Shown: piece by piece, positions 11,786 through 24,008 of the stretch
Numbering within the stretch: position 1 is the first letter of the stretch
How the letters are laid out: each line of letters starts with the position of its first letter
NCBI GenBank assembly: GCA_024362935.1
Contig: JANCRA010000014.1
Span: 14,152,258-14,216,257, forward strand
Source of the DNA: Setophaga petechia
Taxonomy: Eukaryota; Chordata; Aves; Passeriformes; Parulidae
Direction of reading: 5' to 3'
DNA: 64,000 bases
The notes under the pieces: model-generated
Seen by the model: only the letters and a program-made list of their open reading frames with translations
Database searches by the model: none
Told to the model about the DNA's origin: nothing
Position numbers and translations under genes: made by a program

Positions 11786-14729
11786 TTATTATGGGGAAAA
11801 GATGAAGAGAGGTTTCTTTGTGTGTTTCTATGTAACTGGATATTAAAGTCATGCTGGGGAGTATTCAGTCTTTAATTATTCCCTCTTCTGAGCCTGGAGA
11901 TTTCAGCACTATGAGCTGTGAATTGATGTTCTCAGCTTTGCCTCTTTCCTAATGCTGACATATTGAGATTAAGTTAATAAAATGATGCATGATTGTTGCA
12001 ATGGGAGAAACAGGAAAAATCTCCCAACAGGAAGCAAAGACTGAGCAGAAATGAGAGCAGGCTGGAAATGCAAGGCTTGGAGCACTCACCTGCTGGGTAA
12101 CACAGGGCAGAGGAGCTGGCAGCCAGGGAACACAGGGAAAAGGCAATTTGTCACCAGGGCTGCTAAGGGGTGTCACTGCTTTGTCCCAAAAGAAACCCAT
12201 AGTTACCAAAAAAAGTATGTCTGAAGGAAGGCCAAATAGAAATACTTTGGGCTCAGCAGGAAAAAAGGTTTGCTGGCTTCCAGATAGGAACTGCAAAGGA
12301 AGATATGGAGAGGAAATAGTCCTAAAATATGGGAGAATCTGGGGTGGGGGTTAAAAATATCACATTGAAAAACGTTGTATTTAGCCATTATCCTGAGTGA
12401 GCTAAATTTCAATCTTCATATCTTCAAAAGAATTACTTTCGGTCAAAATAATTTCTAAATTTGTTCTAAAATTTAATTTAAAATTTAATTCAAAAATATT
12501 ATTGTAATTTTTTTGTTTGTGGGAGAATCACAGTCTGTATTATTGTTAGCTATTTTTATACTTCACTTCAGTCATCCTAAAGAATTAGCAACCAATTTTT
12601 GACAAACTTCAAGTGGTAATTCCACTAGTGAGACAGAAGGAGACAGGCAGATTTGAAAAATGCCAGCAAGGGAAATAGATTGTGCTACTTTTTCCTCAGG
12701 GAAATAGGACCTTTTAATCTTTTTTTTTTTTTCCTGGAATGAGTAAAAGCGGAGAAAAGAAATGTCAGACTCATTGACAAATCCTCCAGTGTCCCCAGGG
12801 AAATTAGGCAGCGTGGCTGCAGGCAGCAGGTAACGTCCCAGGCCAGGAGACAGAGCAATGATCAGTCATGAGCACCAGGAGCTTTGTTCTGCTCTGTCTG
12901 TTGTGCTCTGTCTAGCTAAAACTTCACCAGAATATTTTTGTTGTTACCAACTTATCTGCAGTGCAAAAGGCAGATCAGGGAGGTGTTTCCCCACGTCTCT
13001 CCAGGCACAGCAGCTCTCAGGGAGTGCAGTTCTGGGTGTCACCTGCTGCCATGGCCAAGAAACACCTGGATGTCATGTCAGAGCAATGTTCCCTCCAGCT
13101 ACAGCTCTTCCAGACTAAAATCAATTATTACAGAAAGATAATCCATTCAGGAATTTAATTATGAGTAATAAGGCTGGATTGCCAGAACTGATTTGATTGC
13201 ATCTGGTATTTCTGAAAGGAATCTCACTTCTACTATATTTTTATAGAAGTGATCAGACAAAACCTAAAGAGCTGAGACTGAGAAAGTCTTGACTATTGTC
13301 TGATATCTCAAGGACAGGCTGCGGGAGCATGGACTTGTTTTCAGCTTTAGTTCAGCAGCTGAGGTTGAAGTGACCACAAATGAAGTTGTTTTCTGTTTTC
13401 GCAGATTTAATGAATGCCTGAGAGCTTATGTAGCCCAACAGAAAATATTCTGAATTTTGTAGTACATTAACAGTATTTTTCTGCATTTCCCCGAATCTTT
13501 AAGTAAATGACAGGCTTTACAGATTGAATTTATAATCAGTGTTCTTTATTTTCTTGATGCTGTGCAGAAATCATAATAAATGACATTTAATTGCATATTG
13601 GAAATAGGAAAACATTGTTGAGGTAATTTGTGTGAATCAGATTGAGCCTCTTTTATATGTATCACCTAAATCTCTGCTAGTTCTGACCTTGTCATTGTTT
13701 AAAAGTAGTGCCAAGGGGTGACTTTAATCTCTTTGTTCATCTCTGCTGTTGTCAGTACTAATTAGTCAAAGTTAAAAAAGGATCTTTTGTGTGAAATAAA
13801 ATATGTTGATGCATAAGCTTGTTAAGGATATGTTGCTCCTCCTCCTAAAATCCCATCTTTCTGTTTGTGCAGTCTGACATGTAAATTAATCAGAGAGATT
13901 CAGGGCTATTTTTCCAAGTAAAATAGAACCATGTCACCAAGCCATCCACATTTCATTTTTATCTTGTGAACTGCTGAAGGCATGAATAGCAACGTTCAAA
14001 TTATGATCTGTTCCTTGTTTCCTATCTCATTTTCCTACTTGCTGTCTTTGCTTTTGAAACACTCCCATCTGGATTTACATCTGAGTGTGACAGATGAGAG
14101 AAAATTCCAGCACGCTGAGCTGTTCTGTGTGTCTGGCAGAGGCATCCCACTTTCAGTGACATGGGCTTATTTACACAGCCTTGTCCTCAATGTTTTCTGC
14201 AATTACTTGACTCAAAATCAAGTTCCTGCCTCAAGACAGAACAGCTTCTATTAATAAATTCAGGTGAAATTTTTTCAGGAATTCTAAAATGAAGACTCTT
14301 TTTTATTATTCTTTGTCAGATGCAGAAGGGTTTTAAGAATAAACAGCAATTTCTTTTCTGTAACAGTGTTATATATTCTGAAGGCTTCCTTATCTTCCCC
14401 TGAGCTGCAAATTGAAAATGGATCTGTTCTAAAAAACTAAATGAAATTTACAGCCTTGAAGAAATTGAAAATATTCTGGTTTTAGGATCCAGTTTTCACT
14501 ATTTGTCACTGTACTGTGGAATGCACTAAATTAAAGCCCTGAGTATCTCAAGATGCATTGGAATTTCAATGTGCTCCATCTGTTTGAGTATGAGTTGATA
14601 TCTGCTGAAGGATGAGTTCTCTCACACATCTTGGCAGTGCAGCTAAATGTGTATCAGAGATCAGCCACTGTGCATTAAATAAGTGATACAAAACCTACAG
14701 TGTGGGGTCAGGGGGCACAGGGCAGAAAC
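11786..14729. other. unique non-coding sequence with small AT motifs
   Basis: Holds a T13 run at 12720-12732 and a perfect 12-bp tandem duplication (TAAAATTTAATT, 12467-12490). The largest frame is 115 codons (11949-12296, minus), with no recognised content. At about 13391-13435 an acceptor-like pyrimidine tract ending in CAG precedes a 15-codon open stretch that ends in a stop without a GT donor, so no exon is called. Confidence 0.55.
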
Positions 14730-14783
14730 TTATGAAAATAAACCAACAGTTATGAAAAATAAACCAACATTTATGAAAAATAC
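14730..14783. repeat. short 20/21-bp tandem repeat, about 2.6 copies
   Basis: Unit TTATGAAAATAAACCAACAG (20 bp), then a 21-bp copy with one extra A, then a partial third copy ending TTATGAAAAATAC. A recent local slippage or duplication event, with no coding or regulatory content recognised. Confidence 0.85.
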
Positions 14784-17500
14784 TGCGAGAAGAATTTAAT
14801 TACTTTGACTTGTGGGATGTTCTGTTTTTGAAGTAAATACCCAGACATCTCTAATGGACAGAACAAATGGAATGTTAAAAAATACTTTGGTAGTTTTAAA
14901 AAAATATGGGCTACTTTCTCAAGATACTTCAATCTTCAGTGATAAATACCTGCATGCCCATGTTATTCTAAATTTTTTTTTCACAAAGTGGGCATTGTAT
15001 GGATTTATTTTCTAAGTAGAAATATGTGCATTTCACAGTTGTATATCTTAGTCTCATATTAAAACCCAGAATATATGCAAAATGTACAATGCAAAGAAAA
15101 TGGAAAATGCACAGATTGATGAGTCTGCCATAAGGAATAATTCCATTTGTGATTATTACTTTTTAACCATAGATTGATATCTTACTACACTATATTCTCC
15201 TTTCCTCAGGAAATCTCAGGGGGAAAGTTGTGTATCTTTATATTATCTATTCAATAGTGGTTTTCAGGGCAATTTTAAAAAAATATTCAAATTATCTTAT
15301 AAATGAGCACTGCCAGATATCACCTTAGTGTCCCAAATGGTTGAAGTGAGACTCTGTATTGACAATTCTCTGTGCTTGGGTTGCTGTCTGTGTTGCCTTA
15401 TGGAGTTAGGGAAACTGGGAGATGGATTTTCATGTCTCTGCATCATTTGGATTCCTTCAGCTTTCTGTTCTGAGGGAGATGCTTCTTTATCATTATTGTC
15501 AGTCTTTCATAAACTCATTCTGGGCTGCATGAAAGAAAAATCGGGGACTTGAAATCAGCTGAATGATATAATGGGGAAAAAACAGTCAATAAAGTGTTTT
15601 CTTTGAAAACATGTCAAGGCAGCCTTTGTGCCCTGAGCTGCAGAACTCTTGTCTGAAGAGGTAATGCTGGGTAAAATTCACCTCTCTGGCTTTGTAACAT
15701 CACTGTGTTCTGATCTTACTCATTTTCTCATTTTTTAAAATACAATTATTTTTCTCATTACAGATTATAATTTATTTAAATTATATTTATTTATTTTAAT
15801 TTCACCACATAACAAAAAAGAACCATTTGAGGTCATTTGTCTCTGATAGTATTAATTTCAAGAACTGATCTTATACATATTACAAATTGTAAAATAATCT
15901 ACAAAGTTATCCAAAATTGAGTCATTTTACATTTTATATATTGATAGCCAGTAAATCTTGTTTGTCCAGTGTCAAATGGCTTTTGGAAGCAGGCAATCAA
16001 TAATTTTTAAAAATAATGATCAGAGAATAAACAATTTTATAATTTTGTAATTTCTTGATATTCTTTAGTAGTGAATTCTTCATAATATCTGTTAAAACCA
16101 ACCTTTTTTACCAGAGCATGACATATAATAAAGAAATAAACTAAGAGCTAGTTTATGCAAAGAAAGTATTAATATTTGCAGCATTGCTAAAAGGAGTAGA
16201 ACCTGACAATAGGAACATGCAGTGCTTGTGATGTAGTTAAATCTCCACCACAACTGAAAAATTGCTAAAAAGTGAAATTGCTTTTTAACTTACAGAACAG
16301 TAAGTTTAAAACTTAAAAGTTCTTTTTCCCTTTTTTTTTTTCCAATGTTTTTGTGTACTCTAAAAATATATTGCATTCTATGTAAAGTCTGAAAACAAAT
16401 CAAAAATGTGAAGTTCTTGCACTTATGCAGGTAATAAATATTCTTTTTTACAGAACTGCAATAAATTCAATAGATTCATGACAAGGATGATTTTGACCTG
16501 TTCATGCTCATATGGATGCATTAGTGACCATGCTAATAGCAAGTCTGGAAAGGATTTCCATTCTCATAAATGAATTGCAGGTATTAAATAATTCATGTAT
16601 TTTATACCTGCTTCAACCAAGAGACTTTTTTTCCTGAAAGCTATTAAAAGTTAAAATTTATTCTTGGCATAAAGCTTAGCTTCAGTCTTCTTCCACCACA
16701 AGGAAGCATCTGCTTGTGTTAAAAGCTTGTAGTTTAGCACCTTAACTTCAGGGCACTAACAGTAGTAAAAACCCAAAAATTAAAGTAATGAAGCATAAAC
16801 ATCAATGCATACAAAAGGCAGTAAAAAAGCTGTAACAAGGCTTTTAAATTTTTATTACAAAAGTATGTCCCATTTTCCTTTGTCCTGTGAATGCAGAGCA
16901 GGCAGCATTCACTGAGGGAGGCTGGAGCTGCCTGAGCAGCAGGTGTGCTTAGTTCCAAGCACTTGGCCTCCAAGGTCTGTTCTTGTTGGCTGGTTTTATT
17001 TCCCACTGGAGGATTCTGCTTTTCAAAACAGGCATAACTGGGATGGCTTCAGTCTTTGTGTCCTGAGCTCTCTTTTCTTCCTCTCCATTATTCTTACTTA
17101 TGTTTGTCTTTTGCTTCAGAATTCACTCTCATGTATGCTATTTATTTCCATGCTGCACAGTTCTCTGAAGCCAGCAGTGTGTAATCAGTTTTTTCATTTC
17201 TTAACATTTGGTGCATTTGGTTTCAGAAAGGTACAACTGTGAAGAAATTTGCTTGTTTGTTTTCTTGTCTATCCTGAGATTCCGAGAAATAATTCTAACA
17301 AAAACCTGCTGGTAATTTTTTTCCCTCAAACCATATCTTAGGAGACTTCCACTTTATTGAAAAATGAAATGCCTTTGGAAAGCATTTCTAAAAATAGACT
17401 TATCTGAAACCAAAATCAGCTCTGGTTGAAATGAACCACTTGAGGTTCTCTAATCCAAACCTGTTTCCAAAGATAGGTTAATTAGATCTAATTGCTCAGG
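14784..17500. other. AT-rich unique non-coding sequence
   Basis: One of the most AT-rich parts of the window, especially 15730-16130. T11 run at 16331-16341. No frame exceeds 99 codons. No repeat family is recognised. AT-rich segments of this kind can be conserved non-coding elements, but that cannot be judged from one sequence. Confidence 0.6.
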
Positions 17501-17860
17501 GCCCTGTCCAGTCAGGTTTGAGTTCCTCCAGGGTCAGATATTCTGCAGCATGTCTGGGGCCTTGTTTCAAATTTAACTTCATTCAGATCCCAGGGAGACC
17601 TTTGCAAATACCAGGTCCAGCCCCTGCTGCCTCCTCAGTCAGAGTTGTTGGGGAATTATCACCACAGCCCCCGAGGCTGGGCCCCTCCGGGCTTGCTGGT
17701 GCCCTTCTGCCTTTCCAGCAGGTACAGGAGTGGATAAAGTGTCCAGGGGGAGCCCAGATCTGCAAATGTGGGGCACTTCCAGTTGTCTGAAGAAGGTTTC
17801 ACCCCCTGCTTCCTGCTGATGAGGCTGTGGGCAGGCACCCCGCACCATTTGTGCCACGCT
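17501..17860. other. GC-richer flank of the 20-bp minisatellite
   Basis: A C/G-rich segment leading into the array, with several overlapping open frames on both strands (for example 17518-17790 plus and 17659-17883 minus) and no recognisable protein. It is probably part of the same GC-elevated domain as the array. Confidence 0.45.
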
Positions 17861-18099
17861 CTGCCCCTGCCCGAGGAGCTCATCCCCTGCCCCAGGAGCT
17901 CATCCCCTGCCCCAGGAGCTCATCCCCTGCCCCAGGCACTGCTCCCCAATTCCAGGAGCTCATCCCCTGCCCCAGGAGCTCATCCCCTGCCCCAGGAGCT
18001 CATCCCCTGCCCCAGGCACTGCTCCCCTATTCCAGGAGCTCATCCCTGCCCCAGGAGCTCATCCCCTGCCCCAGGCACAGCTCCTCACATTCCACACTC
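17861..18099 (+). repeat. 20-bp minisatellite with 80-bp higher-order structure
   Basis: Twelve units of about 20 bp. Three variants can be told apart. A is CATCCCCTGCCCCAGGAGCT. B ends in CAGGCACT instead. C begins GCTCCCC and contains ATTCCAGGAGCT. After a degenerate A at 17861 the order is A-A-B-C (17881-17960), A-A-B-C (17961-18040), then A(19 bp)-B'-C' (18041-18099). The last two units are diverged, as array edges often are. The array is C-rich on the plus strand. The unit is not a multiple of three, so the frames 17768-18142 and 17827-18207 cycle through Pro/Ser/His-rich text and should not be read as genes. No function is inferred. Confidence 0.92.
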
Positions 18100-21000
18100 A
18101 GGACATTTTCCTTCCCTGCCCTCCTGGCCTGTCCTTCCCTAAATAACTTGGATTCATCCAGTCCTGTGAGCTGCCCACAATCTCTGTGGCCACTTGTGTT
18201 TGTTTGAATTGAAGCAGATCAATACCAATATCAGATTTCCTTGCATGATGTAGGTTTCTTATCTTCAGGGTGTATGCCAGGAACTAAAGGTGTTCCTAAT
18301 CACAGAACTCAACAGATCCAAATGCTTCCTGATCATATTAGTCTGATTACAAGGACAGCTAAAACCAAACCAGTTTCTGCAAAGCAGCAACAGAGCCCTT
18401 GTATGGTGATGCACATGGTTTTATCTGACTTTGTAGGAACAGTTCATTAACTTGCCTTCTTCTGGGTTCCTCTACATTTTCCACTGTCTGCTCTGTCTAA
18501 AGCACCTGTCCCTGTATTTTTGGTTCCCCCCTTATGCTGTTATTTAGTGTTGCTCTGATGATTAACAGCATTGTGCTAATGAGGTCCTGCAGCAGATCTT
18601 TGGTTCTCAGAGCTGATGGTGGAGCAGATGGCTTGGACTCACAGTTTTACTCTTGGGGTTGCACTACACTAAAGGGGAAAAGTGCATTCAAGCTGTGCAT
18701 CTTCAAAAGTTGAAGTAACTTTTTAGGTTCTTGGTCTTTTAGAGAACAGGAGGGGAAAAAATTGAGTTAAAATAAAAAGGGATCATATCTGGAATCTCTT
18801 CAGGTCTGGTAGAGGCAAGGGATTGAAGGAGACTGCCCAGGCATGGCATAAAGTAGAAAAACGGAAGGATTGGTCCAAGTTCTCCATATGTATGGAGAAA
18901 TTTAAGGATTAACTAACTGATCCTGCAATGGAGAGAATGTCCAAACTGCAGGCACTTAGGGCTGCCAAAGGCAAGGCCTGTTCTTTGTGAATTCACTTTT
19001 CCTGGATGAGCTGGGATGAGGAACCTTTGAGTTGGAGGCTCATCTGATACAGCAAAGCAGAGTAAATTCTCTTTATCTGGAACTGTAATTCCAACCAAAT
19101 TAAACGTGTAACTCCTTGTATTAATGTAATTTAGTTGTTGTTTAACATCCTCCTGATTAGATATTTGCTGTGTCTTGCATGCAGCTCTCTGATCCTCAGA
19201 TTTCTCCTCCAGCTGCCCTTGTGATGCCTGTGTTCATCTCTTACTCCACTCTGGTATTTAGTGAATCACATATTAAAAATATTGCTCTACTTGGTGTCCT
19301 TTAAGGGAGCACAAATTTTTATTCTTCGCTTATATTTTATCCTGTGTGGGCAACCTGTGTGCTTAAGGGCAATAAAGACTTGACTTGGATACCAGATGTG
19401 TTTAAATTTATTATCCAGACTTACAAAAGAGGTGTCTGGAAAGAAATTGCTTTTCTTCTGTTCAGCTTAACATTAGACTGGCTTTGCTTCCTACTAAATC
19501 AAAACTTATGTTGACTTAAAATGTCATAATCTGTTTTAGGTTTATTTAGCAGATCACCACTGTTCTGTATACTTATATGTTTATAGTTTAATACACAAAG
19601 TAAGGAAATCTATTAAAACCCTTTCAAATTAATGTCTAGCACACTTTGAGTCTCTGCTGCAGTGTTGTGGTGATCCTCCATCAGATGGTGCTATTAGGAT
19701 TTGAGATAAGTGCTTAGCCTGCTTTGGTCTTATGAAAACTGTCAGCTCTTCATCCTGTTTGTCATTTTCTATTTTAATTTACTTAGTGAAGTTTAATGGC
19801 AAGTTTTTATACTGTTCAAACAGTGAAGAAAGCCATATGTGAGCATATGGTAAATGCCAAATTCACTACTGATTTGAAAACATGCCTCTCAGCCACTTTT
19901 ATTAAATGTTGTGGGTTATTCAATAAGTTTTTACCTTAGGGGTCATGAGTTCTGTGAAATCACACAGTGTTACCCAAATCTAGGATTCACACAAGGGTTC
20001 CTGAAAGCTCCTCCTGCTTTCAGACCCACATGATATTTGGGGAGGAGTTCTAATCTGGATAATTATCACTTGCAAAGCTCTTTTGTATTGCCCTGTCAGC
20101 TGCCTTTTGGGGTGTTTGTTTGTTTGTTTTTTCCCCACGGAGAATCTAATTTTTAAGGCACTGTAGTACTTCTAGAAATATGGTCCTAAACTGTTTAATA
20201 ATGTCATCAAATGAATTCTTTTATTTTCTTCAAGGTTGTTGATGATAAAATTTGGCTGGGATGTGCATGTAAGCTCTGGAAATGCAGTGAGAAATAATTC
20301 TGCTTCAAAAAGATTTCCCAAATGTCTGTAAATACTTAAATATTGGTGAGAGCAGGATACAGTTGTCAAATTTGGCTATTTACTCTGGGTCAATTCTAAA
20401 TATTTTAACTTTTAACAATCTATTGCTCAAATTTCCCCAGTCTAAACAGATAAATCTCAAGCAAACATGATTCAGGCTGTGCCTTATTTGTGCAGCTCCT
20501 TCCTGCTGCTGACCATTGCTGCTGGGATGTGGGACTGGGAATCCTGGGAAGATTCTGGTGTTTCTTTTTCCTATTATATGGATTTTAAGTCCAGAAAATA
20601 TTTTTCTGTTAATCATGATCAGGGCTCTTGATGCAAATACTTGAAAAAAGGCAGATGAGATGCTTCCATTCCAGCCATCTCTCTGATATCAAAAACCCAG
20701 GGAATAGTTTTAATAATATTCCTGAAAATCATGATAGCCATCCTTTAAACCAGTTCTGGCTCACATTTCCTTGAGGTGACATTTCTCTAACATGGTAGGT
20801 TGCTAAACAAAAAAACAATTTGACCTTGCAGTTGGTAACTAGACCTTGCTCAAAGAAGTTAATTTAGAAATGCTAAAACACATTTCAAAGTTTCTCATTT
20901 GTACAGCTTTGCAGTAATTTGCTTTTCCTCTGGTACTTTTTGGCACAGAAATATTTTTTTCTTTCCTATTAGAACATAAGGATACAAAAGAAATTGCTTT

Positions 21001-21360
21001 ACATGATGTGAATGCTTAGAAGCACATTTTAATTGCATTTGGTATTGCTTGAGATACTAATTACTGTTACAGCCAGATACTAAACAGTGTTAGAGCTTTT
21101 GACTGATTTTTCAGTGATTAAAGGGAAAAATTCAAAATGTTTCTCATTCCTCATTCTTGATTTGGGGAAAAAAACTGAAGAATAGTTAAAACACATTTTG
21201 ATAGTTGTAAAATGTTGAAAATTTCACACATGGTGAACAGAAGGTAGCTCTGCTATAGGTCTCTTTGATATTATTTCTTTCTTGGAACTTTATTTGAGAA
21301 ATATTGATGGAAGAATCATCTAAATCTAAAAACAGTAGGGCCAGGAAAATCCTAAAATAT
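18100..21360. other. unique non-coding sequence
   Basis: About 3.3 kb with no frame over 78 codons. It contains a perfect inverted repeat at 18880-18899 (arms TTCTCCATA and TATGGAGAA, 2-nt spacer) and a TTTG-type run near 20110-20135. No gene, transposon or RNA is recognised. Confidence 0.6.
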
Positions 21361-21452
21361 TTTCTTTGTTTGTTGTCTTTATTTTTTTTGGTTTTGTGTT
21401 TGTTTTTTTTTTTCTTTGTTTGTTGGGACTTTGTTTGGTTTGTTTCCTTTTT
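21361..21452. repeat. T/G-rich low-complexity tract
   Basis: An imperfect TTTG/TTTTTG-rich stretch with several T runs of 8-12, apparently decayed simple sequence. It gives a Phe/Leu-rich hydrophobic segment in the plus-strand frame 21304-21531, which could be mistaken for a membrane protein. No transposon 3' end is recognised next to it. Confidence 0.7.
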
Positions 21453-23796
21453 AATATTTAAGGATCATGATTCCACACAATCCCATGTAATTTTGCTGCT
21501 TCTGAAGCATGTTTTTTACATGTTTTTTTGAGAGGATGTATAATATTGCAGCTGCTAGAAAAAGTGCAAACTTGGGTGGTCAATGTACACTGGAGTCTTG
21601 GCTTAGTCTTGTCAGGGATCTATAAAACCTCAATCCCTCTTTCACAAATTCTAAATGCTGATGCATGTGTAAAATACCTTGGGTTAAAATATTTCACTTT
21701 GCAGCTAATATACAGGAAACAAACAGTAATTTTAATATATGGTTCAATTTACATTCCTGAAGGGTATAGGAGTAACCTGAGCTTCATTTTCAGAAACCAT
21801 GATGGAAATTAGGAAGCTTGTGTATTGTTAAACCATGGATTCCTGTGTCTGTGCAGAGGAGCTGTGGAGAAGGGAAACATCTTTCCCAAAGCCATGCCCC
21901 AGACAGGCCAGGGCTGCATTTCCCCCCTTTTGGGGGTGTTACCATCATCTCCTTGCAGATGGTGTTAAAATGAGTTGTTTCAAGAACAACAATAGAGGAT
22001 AAAGGGGAAACAAGCTGAAACCCAGCAATTTATTCATCATAACAATTTGTCAAGTGATGTGAGTCATGAAAAGCACAGTGATGGTTTTTCATAGTCAGGA
22101 GAAGTACAATGAGCAGCTTTCAGACATATTTCTGCCAGACAAAGTTCTGTGGAGGTGATTCTTGGTAGCACCCACACTATTATGGGCTAGTGAGTGTCTT
22201 TAGAGCTGGCTGCACCAATCTGCTGGAAACAGTAGGATTTAAATGGGTCATTAAATGCATTTCTGGGACAGTGCTCCACTACTAAAAGAAAATATTTTGA
22301 TTGTGTTCAGTGTTATCCTTGCTGGGGAAATTAAAATTCTTGTCTAGAGATCAAGAGGTGTAGCTTAGATTAATATCTTGGAGAAGGAAGAACATATTAT
22401 CATCTTCCACAGCCTAATGCCTTTATCTGAGCCAGCAGTTCATGATGCTGTGAACTGCTAAATCCAAGTGACCTTTCCTGGTGATCTTCACAGCAAGTGG
22501 CAGGAATAACAACTACACACACAAGGCTGCTCTGAGACTCTCCCTTCCTCCCCGTTTATATTATTGCTTCTTTAAATTTAAAGATTCCTTGCAAACAATG
22601 GCTGCCACCAAAATTCCCTCAGTAATGATCTGATGGCTGGGATCTCACCACTGGATGCAATTTCATTGGAGCTAAAAAGACAGAAAAAAGGCTGATTTCC
22701 CTCTTCTGGGAAGGTGCCCATTTCATATTCCTCTGGGATAAGTACCTATTGTATTGCCACAGTGGGCACACTCTCTTAATACTTTATAAAGACATTCCCT
22801 GGGAGGATATTTTGACAGAATTTCATTTGGCAACTGCTGGTTCAGTTTCACTCATATTAATTCATTTTTCTGAGTTCTGCTCCATGTGTTTTTTTGCTGG
22901 ATCCATAATAATCAGAGATAATCCTGAGAACAATTGCCTCTGAATCAGCAGGTCTTCTTTTAGATAAAATCATATAGACTCTCAAAACCCCTTATTCTTG
23001 GCTGAAATTGATTGATAGGAATTAGCTGTATAAAGTGCATTTTTTTTATGTACAGAGAACCTTGTTTGTATTTAACTTCTCTGCTTATTTAGATGGAAAA
23101 GTGAATTAGCAGTGTGATTTTTTAAAATGGGATTAGATATTCCAGTTTGGTGAATGCTGATATCTATTTCATCCATGCTCCACTTATGTTCAGGATGAAG
23201 CAATTCAGAAACAATTTATTAATATTACACTGCTTCTGTGCCAGTGTTTGGCAATATCATCAGTGATTACTTGGTCTGTCTGGTTTTTATAGGAATTTAC
23301 ATAAAGCAGAAAACTTTATTATTACACTAACCTGAGTAAATTCAATTATTTTGATATTTGTAATCTTGTTTCTGTGCAGGCTTTCTGAACAAAAAGCCTG
23401 ATAGTCTCATTGTTTTACAGCTAACATGTCTGATGAAAATTAAAACCTTGCTAGATGACTTCTATAATAAATTTATAGAGACTGTTAACAAAACAATTGC
23501 AGCAAGTGATAAACCAGCAGTAACACAGAACACTTGCCAGTTGTTAAAATCAAGCCTTATAAATTGCATGGTTACTCCAGTGACACCTGAAGGAGGAGTG
23601 ATGACCACAAAGATGTATTTTCCTCCAAGCATTCTGCCAAATTGTCTGTGGTTTCATTGTTGTATTGTCTTTCCATGGGAAGTCCTGGCAGCTGGAGATG
23701 CAATCTGGATGGAGTCAAAGCTGATAAAGCCCCAAAACCTGTTTGAAATAAACCCCCAGGCCAGCCCCTGCCCTTGGTGCCTGCCTGGCTGTGCCT
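21453..23796. other. unique non-coding sequence
   Basis: Nothing gene-like. A small CCCCC-TTTT-GGGGG hairpin lies at 21923-21936 within a locally GC-rich 100 bp. The plus-strand frame that begins at 23433 runs into the 27-bp array. Its 120 codons before the repeat resemble no known protein and lack supporting splice signals. Confidence 0.55.
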
Positions 23797-24008
23797 GTTT
23801 AAGAGCCCAGAGCAGTATTCAGTATTTAAGAGCCCAAAGCAGTATTCAGTATTTAAGAGCCCAAAGCAGTATTCAGTATTTAAGAGCCCAAAGCAGTATT
23901 CAGTATTTAAGAGCCCAAAGCAGTATTCAGTATTTAAGAGCCCAAAGCAGTATTCAATATTTAAGAGCCCAAAGCAGTATTCAATATTTAAGAGCCCAAA
24001 TCCAGTAT
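23797..24008. repeat. 27-bp minisatellite, about 7.5 copies
   Basis: The unit reads AGTATTTAAGAGCCC followed by AAAGCAGTATTC (27 bp). The first copy has AGAGCAG in place of AAAGCAG. The middle copies are almost identical. The last two full copies share a G-to-A change (CAATATTT), and the final one breaks down into AAATCCAGTATTTCCC. Because 27 is nine codons, several frames stay open: nonapeptide repeats appear in plus frames (23433-24038, 23774-24025) and in a minus frame (23572-24030). Each unit contains a TATTTAAG string resembling a TATA box, but no promoter activity is implied. Confidence 0.95.

Noticed and set aside
13391..13455. Possible small exon after a pyrimidine-rich CAG acceptor-like site
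   Set aside because: The open stretch is about 15 codons, ends in a stop, and has no GT donor or recognisable peptide.
17768..18207. Two Pro/Ser/His-rich frames of 124-126 codons
   Set aside because: They arise from the 20-bp GC-rich array and its flank, and the frame rotates with each unit.
21304..21531. Hydrophobic Phe/Leu/Val-rich small protein
   Set aside because: The hydrophobic core is the translation of a T/G-rich low-complexity tract.
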